Assembly (NCBI GenBank): GCA_015233725.1
Contig: JADFXD010000023.1
Location: 1-38,102, forward strand
Length of the DNA: 38,102 nucleotides
Direction: 5' to 3'
Source: Nitrospirota bacterium
GTDB lineage: Bacteria; Nitrospirota; Thermodesulfovibrionia; Thermodesulfovibrionales; Magnetobacteriaceae
Both the position numbers and the translations under genes were made by a program. The stretch's first letter is position 1; each line of letters starts with the position of its first letter. The notes below the pieces were generated by a model that was given only the letters and a program-made list of their open reading frames with translations, did no database searches and was not told the origin of the DNA. This document shows, piece by piece, positions 32,005 through 38,102 of the stretch.

Positions 32005-34145
32005 CTTGACCCCTTAGGCACGATGGCTCCATTTGCGTCATATACGGCCATGAAGTAGTCATTGACGTTGAGGGCGTCATGTCTTGTCCTTGTAAATGGC
32101 GGTGAGTATGTCTTTATCAGACCATTGTAATATTGGATGTCTTCGAGGGCGTTACGTATGGATGAGCGATCAATGGTCCTGGCGTTATTGATTGCCATTG
32201 CCAGGAGGTGGACGAGGTCATAGGCCTGTGCCGTTGCCGAGGGCAAGGGTATCTCCTGCGGTGTGCTGACGTGATAGGTAGCCAAATATTGCGTTAGCAC
32301 TCGTTTGGTCATTTCATTTTTTGGGTTTAAAAAATAAAACGTCTGAAAGAAACTTAAATCCACGTGTCTTAGTTGATCTTTTACATCCTGCCAGAAATAT
32401 CCCCCGGTAATAGACCAGGGGGAGATGATCGGTATCTTCTGTTGGCGTAGGGCCAGGCCTTTAATAATTGCCGTCCCCTCAGGAGAATTTGCCATAAGTA
32501 ACAATACCTCAGCGCCAGATTCATCGATCCTGGCAAGTTGTTGAAGCATGTTCTCCTCTGCCACGTTAAACGATTCTATAGCGTATGGCCTTAAGTTGTT
32601 GTCATGGAGGTAGCCTACCAGTATCTGTTCATATTCTCTGCCCCAGATATTATTAAGACGTAAAATAGCTATTTTGTTGGACCTCTTCAATGCCTGTCGT
32701 ATAAGGAAAGGCCCTGCCTCGGCATCGTTGGCGGAGACCCTGAATACATAATTAGGGTTGTATGAATTATTGATGATATTGTCTGCCGCAGCCCATGAGA
32801 TGAGATATATGATCTTCTCCTTATGGATCAGCTCCAGGTCAGCCAGGATTACCGAGCTGTGAAGCCCACCCATTATTGCCGCCAGGTTCTTCATCTTACT
32901 AAAATACTTTATGTTACTCTGACTACGGGCAGGGAGCCCTGCGTGGTCCATCACCACGATGGACAGCTTCTTGCCCAGCACCCCACCGTGAGTGTTGATC
33001 TCCTCTATGGCAAGCTCCATCCCACGTTTTATGGCCATGCCTGCCAGGGAAGAGCCCATGCTCATGTCGGCGTTGAGGCCGATTATTATATCCTCTTCTT
33101 CCTTATAGTGGTACTTCTGTCTGAGATATTCCATTGTCAGGTCGATGACGTCTTCCCCTATGATAGTCCTGTATTTATCAATGATATGTCTGGTTGACAT
33201 CTGGAAGTCCTTGAGCTGTTTTTCATTGAGCCAGGCCACATCAACGCCAGAGTCTTTGATGGCCTTGATGTAGCCTACTTCCTTTTTGGTGATCAACTCC
33301 CTCTCAAACGATGTCAACTCCCTGGCCGTTTTCATGAGGGTCTGCGCAATGTCGCCAGGTAGGGAGTCGAGCGTCTTTTTGCTAAAGCAAAACACATAGG
33401 CCAGGTATGCGTGATTGCTTATGATCAGATGGGACTGAACCTCATGAAACTTGAGGGCGTATATAGCAGCAATGGGATTTTCCTGGCCATCTACCACGCC
33501 GTCATTTAGCGCCTTATATGTCTGGTGAAAGTCTATTGGGATAGGGTTTGCCCCAAAGGCAATGAACTGATCCATGATGAGATTGCTCTTCATTATACGG
33601 ATGTTCATGCCGTTGAAGTCCTTGGGGGAGTGAATGGGTCTGTCTGCGGTGAATTGCTTAAAGCCATTGCCCCAAAATGCCGCCCCAATAAGTCCCTGTT
33701 GTCTGAGTCGCTCTAACAGCAGGTTGCCAGGTCTGCCATCGAGCATCGCATAGGCATCCTCAACCCGTGGGAACAGGAAGGGGATGTCCGCGTACTGTAG
33801 TGCTGGCAGTATCATGCTTAGTTTGGCCGTTGGAGAGATCAGGATATCCAGTTGGCCGTCGATTGCCATTTCGATCATCTGTTCGTCGTTACCCAACTGT
33901 TGGGCTGGGGAGATGTTGATCTTTACCCGTCCCTTGGTTTTGTCTCTGACGGTATCGGCAAACCTCTGGGCGGCGATGTGCATGGTGCTGTCTGTTGGCA
34001 TGTTATGGCCAAGGCTCAACTCATAGGTCTTGTCCTCCTTGCCCCTGGAGTCATGCGTCCCAAAGGGGTGAAGGTAAAACAGCGCCGCCATCCCAATAAC
34101 AACGGCGGCAACAGCAAAGATCAGGCGCCTGTTGATAGCTCTCAA
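32001..34145 (-). CDS. Double periplasmic binding protein: DctP-like + LivK-like
   Basis: A 714-residue exported or membrane-anchored protein (N-terminal hydrophobic segment LIFAVAAVVIGMAALFYL). Residues ~38-345 are a DctP-family TRAP binding domain (YELSLGHNMPTDSTMH, RVKINISPAQQLG, GVVDGQENPIA). Residues ~350-710 are a branched-chain amino-acid type binding domain (IIIGLNADMSMGSSLAG, RGMELAIEEINTHGGVLG). The two families normally serve different transporters; no transporter gene is here. It overlaps the hybrid kinase by 4 nt, so it is likely a ligand sensor for that kinase. The start is TTG at 34145 in the prediction; an ATT two codons upstream is better spaced from AGGG, so the start is not settled. 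Confidence 0.9.
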   Translation of the reverse strand: MRAINRRLIFAVAAVVIGMAALFYLHPFGTHDSRGKEDKTYELSLGHNMPTDSTMHIAAQRFADTVRDKTKGRVKINISPAQQLGNDEQMIEMAIDGQLDILISPTAKLSMILPALQYADIPFLFPRVEDAYAMLDGRPGNLLLERLRQQGLIGAAFWGNGFKQFTADRPIHSPKDFNGMNIRIMKSNLIMDQFIAFGANPIPIDFHQTYKALNDGVVDGQENPIAAIYALKFHEVQSHLIISNHAYLAYVFCFSKKTLDSLPGDIAQTLMKTARELTSFERELITKKEVGYIKAIKDSGVDVAWLNEKQLKDFQMSTRHIIDKYRTIIGEDVIDLTMEYLRQKYHYKEEEDIIIGLNADMSMGSSLAGMAIKRGMELAIEEINTHGGVLGKKLSIVVMDHAGLPARSQSNIKYFSKMKNLAAIMGGLHSSVILADLELIHKEKIIYLISWAAADNIINNSYNPNYVFRVSANDAEAGPFLIRQALKRSNKIAILRLNNIWGREYEQILVGYLHDNNLRPYAIESFNVAEENMLQQLARIDESGAEVLLLMANSPEGTAIIKGLALRQQKIPIISPWSITGGYFWQDVKDQLRHVDLSFFQTFYFLNPKNEMTKRVLTQYLATYHVSTPQEIPLPSATAQAYDLVHLLAMAINNARTIDRSSIRNALEDIQYYNGLIKTYSPPFTRTRHDALNVNDYFMAVYDANGAIVPKGSR

Positions 34146-34167
34146 TGCAATAGTTCAACCCTAATGT

Positions 34168-34623
34168 TCATCTTCCTATTATAGCATTTCCTCTGCGCAA
34201 CTGAGTGAAGAATCCCCTTAGCAGGTCGGCGCACTGTTGTTGGAGGACCCCGGAGGTCACCTCTACCTGGTGGTTTAGTCTGTTGTCGTGCAGGAGGGTG
34301 TAGAGGCTGTTTACGGCGCCCCCCTTGGGGTCATGACAGCCATAGACGAGGCGTTTGAGGCGGCAGGCCAATATAGCGCCGGCGCACATCACGCACGGTT
34401 CTTTCGTGACGTACAGGACGTAATCGTTCAACCGCCAACTGCCACAAGCGTGCGCACCCTGCGTGATGGCCATTAACTCAGCGTGGGCAGTAGGGTCCTG
34501 CAGGCTCTCCTTCTTGTTAAAGGCGCTGCTGATTACCTCGCCGTGGGCATCCACCAGCACCGCGCCAACTGGCACCTCCGCCAACTGGTAGGCTCTCTGC
34601 GCCAGCTCAATGGCCATCGACAT
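34168..34623 (-). CDS. tadA: tRNA-specific adenosine deaminase
   Basis: Deaminates adenosine-34 to inosine in tRNA-Arg(ACG). A 151-residue length is typical. The zinc site is complete: HAE (H47, E49 as catalytic acid) and PCVMC (C77, C80). Gene order with the binding protein is on the same strand, but spacing (22 nt) suggests only loose coupling. The ATG is at 34623 with another in-frame at codon 3. Confidence 0.95.
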   Translation of the reverse strand: MSMAIELAQRAYQLAEVPVGAVLVDAHGEVISSAFNKKESLQDPTAHAELMAITQGAHACGSWRLNDYVLYVTKEPCVMCAGAILACRLKRLVYGCHDPKGGAVNSLYTLLHDNRLNHQVEVTSGVLQQQCADLLRGFFTQLRRGNAIIGR

Positions 34624-34639
34624 GTAGGTCTCATCGTTA

Positions 34640-34710
34640 GAAGAAAGAAAGGGGCGGCTCCGCCCCCCTTTAGAACCCCCTGCAAGGGGGCCAGCCCCCT
34701 TGACCCCATC
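34640..34710 (-). repeat. Dispersed hairpin/terminator repeat, copy R11
   Basis: Minus-strand copy: hairpin A GGGGGC-TG-GCCCCC, hairpin B short subtype GGGGCGGAGCCGCCCC, then TTTCTTTCTT. It lies between the dual-NTPase gene end and tadA and should terminate the former. Confidence 0.85.
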
Positions 34711-34739
34711 TTGCGTAGGCTTTGATGTTGAGATTTTGT

Positions 34740-37493
34740 TTACGGTAAAAATCTCCTTTGCAATGCGAGGACGCGCGGTCTGGCGCCACTTTTATAGTTT
34801 AATCCAAGTCCATAACGATAGATTTCAGGCACATAGTAGCCTTCGCCTTTTACCTCTCTTATTACTCCAATTGCCTCAAGAAGTGTTATGTCCTCTGTAT
34901 CCATGCTTAACTTGTGTGGGTCAAATGGTATTACCCTATTATCTTCAGACATTTGTCTTATTGCGTTATGAAAGTTAACAAACACAGGTATCTCTTGTTT
35001 GACCTCTTCAATCTTGTCTTCGCTGCACCGTTGAATTGATTTTTTTATAGACTCCGGTGGAATCAGCCTGTCTTGATAACTAATCAAACCAGGTGAACTT
35101 GCAGCATTCTTTGATGAATAGTATATAAATCGTATAATATCACGCGCCTGTAATTCACCATTAAAATTACTTAAGGCCCCCATTACCCATCTGGCTGTAT
35201 TAGCTTCATGGGAGGAAGCCGTGCCAAGTTTATAGCCCCATAGTTTAGTTAAGGTCTTTTTTAAGCCTTCTATGCTAAGTGCATAAATGTCAGTAGTTTT
35301 ATCATGCAAATCAATCCATTTATCTATCTTTGCCAAGCGACTAACTAACCAGGTAATTAATCTAAGGGCCTCCTCATAATTCCATGTCAACATATAATTT
35401 TGATACAGGTTTTCAAATTGTTTAAAATTCTGCCTGATAGAAGAATTAGCCATATCTTGTCTTATAAACACTATTAAACCAAACGGTGGGTTGGGGTCAT
35501 TCTTGAGGCGTTCAGGTATATCCTGTAAGAGTGCTCTTAATGCCTTCTGTTGATTTTCTTCCTTATGTAGTTCTTGGAAGGTATCTTCCAGGCCGTCTAT
35601 GATAAAGATAACCTTCATTTTTGGCATGTTAGACTTCTTAAAGGATGAATAATCAACATATTCTATGCCTAATGCCATCGCAAAGATGGAAAACCATTTT
35701 TTTTCCCAATCAGGCTCACCATTATTTGATTCCAACTCTTTTTTTATGGTAGACCTAACATAAGGAAAATCAATAACTTTATGATTCGGTAAAACTTTTG
35801 AAATACAATCTTGTAGGTCGTTTACATGTTTTTTTGACTCCTCGGCAAGATTTTTTGAACCAAGAAGTGGGTAGAAAATGGGCGAGTTATCGTCTGATGC
35901 ATCTTTATCCTCTATCGCTTTAATGAAATGAATACATCGTTTATAATGACATAAGTTTAAGAAGACAAATGTTTTACCAGCGCCTTTCGCCCCTATGACG
36001 ACAATAGCCGGTAAACTGACTCTAAATTGCCTGGCTATATGTTTTAGAGCTGGAATAGGCATAAGCTCTTCAATATGTCCACTTTCAGCATAGATTAACT
36101 TATGGGCTTTTTCCATGAGAGTATTGATATCTTTCTTCTTATTAGCAGCAGCTTTCCCTGTAGTTGCCGGCCTTTTCTCGATTGGTCTGAGAAACAGTTC
36201 GTAAAAATCTGACATCTTTCTATCTATATCACGAGGCAGTTTATCAAAGGCATCTTGTAATCCACCTAAATGAGCCAATTCCGAAGCAAAATAGGTCTCT
36301 ATCAACGACTCTTCTGCAATAACTTCCTCAACATCCTCTTCTCTTTTAACAAAAAAAGTTATCATCTTGTATAAAACAGAGACAATACTTTTTGTGTCCA
36401 AATCCCTTGGTATCATTGAAAGAATGTATACAGGTTTAACATAATAACCTTCTTTATCGCTCCCATCTTCATTCGTTATTTTATCCTTTATGTTCTTGTA
36501 CACATTAAGAAGTAACTTTGTTATAAGCTCAGTTCCCATTAGTGATTGCGAAGAAGTGCTTGTGACGATACATTTCAACACCCTTGGGTCAAGCAGATAG
36601 GGGCTTGATAATTCGCTTATCCCTGCCCTCAAATCAATTAAGATTACATCGACATTGAGGGCTTTGCCCAATGAGTGAAATGCCTCTAAGAGTTTCCATT
36701 CATATCCGGGTGAATCAATCACATGCTGTGGTTTTATTGGCATGATTATGGACTGAATCTCACCTCTGAAGGTTGGCAGGAAATAGTGTTGTGTCTTTTT
36801 TTGCTCAGTCTTCATTTCCCAAGGTGAACTGGACAAATGAAACGAGGCAAGGTCAATCGCATATTTAAAACCATCTGTCTCATCAGTATGCAGCAGCGAT
36901 AGAAAGTCAATGTATGAAATATCGGGCTTAACATTATCTGCTCGAGCCCACCATGTAAGACCAGGGGCCTCCAGGTCAGCATCGATAATCAAGGCGCTTT
37001 GCCCCCTTTCCGTCAAGACTTTCAACAAATCTACCATGTGGAGTGTCCTGCCTACTCCCCCCTTGTATGAATAAAACACAACGATTGGCGGCGCTTCAAA
37101 TGGCTTTGGTATCGTATCAGGATCAAATGACACTATCCCCATCTTTTCAAAAGAAGGAACGGTACGTTTTTTGCGTTTATAAAGCTGCTCTATTGTTTTT
37201 TTAGATGCCTCTACAATTTCAAATGATACAGATAATCTCCTTTTTTCACCTGACAATGTATCAAGGATAATTTCTTTGTTTTCTTCGTCAAATCTTGTAT
37301 TGAAGACGGTTTTAAGATATTCATACACTTTATCTTTATCGTTTTCATCAGCCAAAAGTATATCCACTTTGTAAGAATACACATCAATTTGCAATATCTC
37401 TTCGGGTCTGATTGATCTGTCAAGAAATAAGACGGATTCCACATCAAACCACGAATACAACTTTGTTGGGTATGTTAAACTTTCATCATTCAC
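34740..37493 (-). CDS. Dual P-loop NTPase with ParA-like KGGVGRT domain
   Basis: A 917-residue cytoplasmic protein. After ~130 residues of an unrecognised N-terminal domain comes a ParA/MinD-like ATPase with deviant Walker A KGGVGRT (144-150), IIDADLEAPGLTWW and Walker B VILIDLRAGISELS. A second P-loop, GAKGAGKT (~500-507), is followed by a Walker B FIIDGLED near 630, then ~280 residues of helical C-terminus. I recall proteins of this 'KGGVGR-motif variant' type from defence loci; I cannot verify it here. The GTG start has AAGGTG 7 nt upstream and lies 11 nt after the HEPN-like gene. AT-rich compared with its neighbours, consistent with transfer. Confidence 0.82.
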   Translation of the reverse strand: MNDESLTYPTKLYSWFDVESVLFLDRSIRPEEILQIDVYSYKVDILLADENDKDKVYEYLKTVFNTRFDEENKEIILDTLSGEKRRLSVSFEIVEASKKTIEQLYKRKKRTVPSFEKMGIVSFDPDTIPKPFEAPPIVVFYSYKGGVGRTLHMVDLLKVLTERGQSALIIDADLEAPGLTWWARADNVKPDISYIDFLSLLHTDETDGFKYAIDLASFHLSSSPWEMKTEQKKTQHYFLPTFRGEIQSIIMPIKPQHVIDSPGYEWKLLEAFHSLGKALNVDVILIDLRAGISELSSPYLLDPRVLKCIVTSTSSQSLMGTELITKLLLNVYKNIKDKITNEDGSDKEGYYVKPVYILSMIPRDLDTKSIVSVLYKMITFFVKREEDVEEVIAEESLIETYFASELAHLGGLQDAFDKLPRDIDRKMSDFYELFLRPIEKRPATTGKAAANKKKDINTLMEKAHKLIYAESGHIEELMPIPALKHIARQFRVSLPAIVVIGAKGAGKTFVFLNLCHYKRCIHFIKAIEDKDASDDNSPIFYPLLGSKNLAEESKKHVNDLQDCISKVLPNHKVIDFPYVRSTIKKELESNNGEPDWEKKWFSIFAMALGIEYVDYSSFKKSNMPKMKVIFIIDGLEDTFQELHKEENQQKALRALLQDIPERLKNDPNPPFGLIVFIRQDMANSSIRQNFKQFENLYQNYMLTWNYEEALRLITWLVSRLAKIDKWIDLHDKTTDIYALSIEGLKKTLTKLWGYKLGTASSHEANTARWVMGALSNFNGELQARDIIRFIYYSSKNAASSPGLISYQDRLIPPESIKKSIQRCSEDKIEEVKQEIPVFVNFHNAIRQMSEDNRVIPFDPHKLSMDTEDITLLEAIGVIREVKGEGYYVPEIYRYGLGLNYKSGARPRVLALQRRFLP

Positions 37494-37504
37494 TTAAATC
37501 ACCT

Positions 37505-37933
37505 TTATCCTTTCATAGATTTTGATTTTAACTTTTCAGACAAAAAAGATGCGAGTTTGTTAAGCTTGTCTTCAAATGTCTGATTGTCTTTCTCTGCTAT
37601 ATCTCGCCCATATCGCCACGCTTCATGTACCTTATGATGCACAATAGGGTGGTTTTTGTTGTCGTAAATATTTTCGGGAAATCTATAATTCTCAGCTATT
37701 TTCAGTTTTTGTACAAGCATATTTAATTTATGCCCAATCCTTTTCATTTCGTCAAGAACATCTATAGTATCACCCCGCTCTCTAATAATTGCGGCTTTCA
37801 GTCCACATTCAACCGCATAAAATAAGACCATCTTTAATGAATCATTCTTGGATTCGTTGTCTAAGTATAATATATAATGTTCTTCAAACGCCTTCTTAAA
37901 ATCGTAACACTCTCTTAAATCACCCATACCCAT
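37505..37933 (-). CDS. HEPN-like small protein paired with the dual NTPase
   Basis: A ~142-residue helical protein with features seen in HEPN-like proteins: FYAVECGLKAAIIRE, KRIGHKLNMLVQKL and VHEAWRYGRDIAEK. A canonical Rx4-6H RNase motif is not obvious, so it may be a non-nuclease binder or use another site. The ATG at 37933 (or 37927) follows AGAGGT; the frame continues to 37975 with an unusual run of leucines I exclude. It starts the defence-like operon. The remaining sequence to the window end (37934-38102) is AT-rich with no recognised gene. Confidence 0.7.
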   Translation of the reverse strand: MGMGDLRECYDFKKAFEEHYILYLDNESKNDSLKMVLFYAVECGLKAAIIRERGDTIDVLDEMKRIGHKLNMLVQKLKIAENYRFPENIYDNKNHPIVHHKVHEAWRYGRDIAEKDNQTFEDKLNKLASFLSEKLKSKSMKG

Positions 37934-38102
37934 TCTACCTCTGCTATTAATAAACGATAATAGCAATAATAACACAACCTGATATGATCCTTCAACTTTT
38001 TACATTCAATCTTAGTTTTTGTCCTGTTTTTAACATCCTATATTATGCCATATTTTGGTATAAATTACATCTTTTTATACACTTGTCAGCAATTTTCAGT
38101 TA

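Noticed and set aside
32823-33197. Plus-strand open frame opposite the double binding protein
   Set aside because: Antisense shadow; it crosses both conserved binding domains.
3260-34710. CRISPR array
   Set aside because: The copies are kilobases apart, differ in stem sequence, have no regular spacers, and there are no cas genes.

Overview
The window looks like the chromosome of a Gram-negative, signalling-rich bacterium. It has lipoprotein signal peptides, an outer-membrane beta-barrel gene, TRAP-type binding protein domains and many long multidomain histidine kinases. The gene content and a dispersed GC-rich hairpin repeat with an ATGGGGTCAAGG core remind me of Nitrospirota of the Magnetobacterium type. 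That is recall, not a search, and no magnetosome or rRNA gene is present to confirm it.

Layout. 1-3254 is a plus-strand operon: class I/II aminotransferase (cut by the window edge), homoserine dehydrogenase, a TusA-like sulfur carrier and a MoeB/ThiF E1-like enzyme. 3403-5210 holds two secreted envelope proteins, an LprI-SPRY fusion and an N-acetylmuramoyl-L-alanine amidase, separated and flanked by repeats. 5339-6568 is a REC-HDOD regulator whose phosphoacceptor Asp is replaced by Glu. 6718-8786 (minus) carries a methyltransferase, a Fic toxin with a VbhA-like antidote and a MazG-like pyrophosphohydrolase; a 52-bp remnant of the mazG-like 3' end lies on the far side of the Fic module. 8943-12051 holds a PAS/HisKA_2 kinase, a small lipoprotein divergent from it, an unknown 87-residue protein and a secreted phosphodiester glycosidase.

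12443-23916 is the most distinctive part, a five-gene plus-strand operon for exported proteins: a double NHL propeller fused to a legumain/caspase-like (C13-type) protease domain, a large lipoprotein (TPR-like, Ig-like, CsgG-like domains), a FadL/PorV-like barrel, a paralogue of the lipoprotein fused to a PPC domain, and a second PPC protein. The genes have exchanged modules with each other, and the first is preceded by a tandem 114-bp leader repeat. I propose a cell-surface protease/assembly system.

24141-26026 is an ECF sigma / short membrane anti-sigma / Spy-CpxP-fold cluster arranged like CnrYXH. 26108-34145 (minus) is a signalling block: UspA, a kinase-fold protein, a REC-histidine kinase, a hybrid kinase with HPt, and a rare DctP+LivK double binding-protein fusion translationally coupled to the hybrid kinase. 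TadA follows. 34740-37933 (minus, AT-rich) is a two-gene HEPN-like + dual P-loop NTPase (KGGVGRT) module that looks like a conflict/defence system.

Ten full copies and one partial copy of one repeat family punctuate the gene boundaries. Its first hairpin occurs in four different but fully paired versions, and its second ends in a T-rich tract, so it looks like a mobile, structure-conserved terminator element. Several copies have been read into neighbouring proteins.
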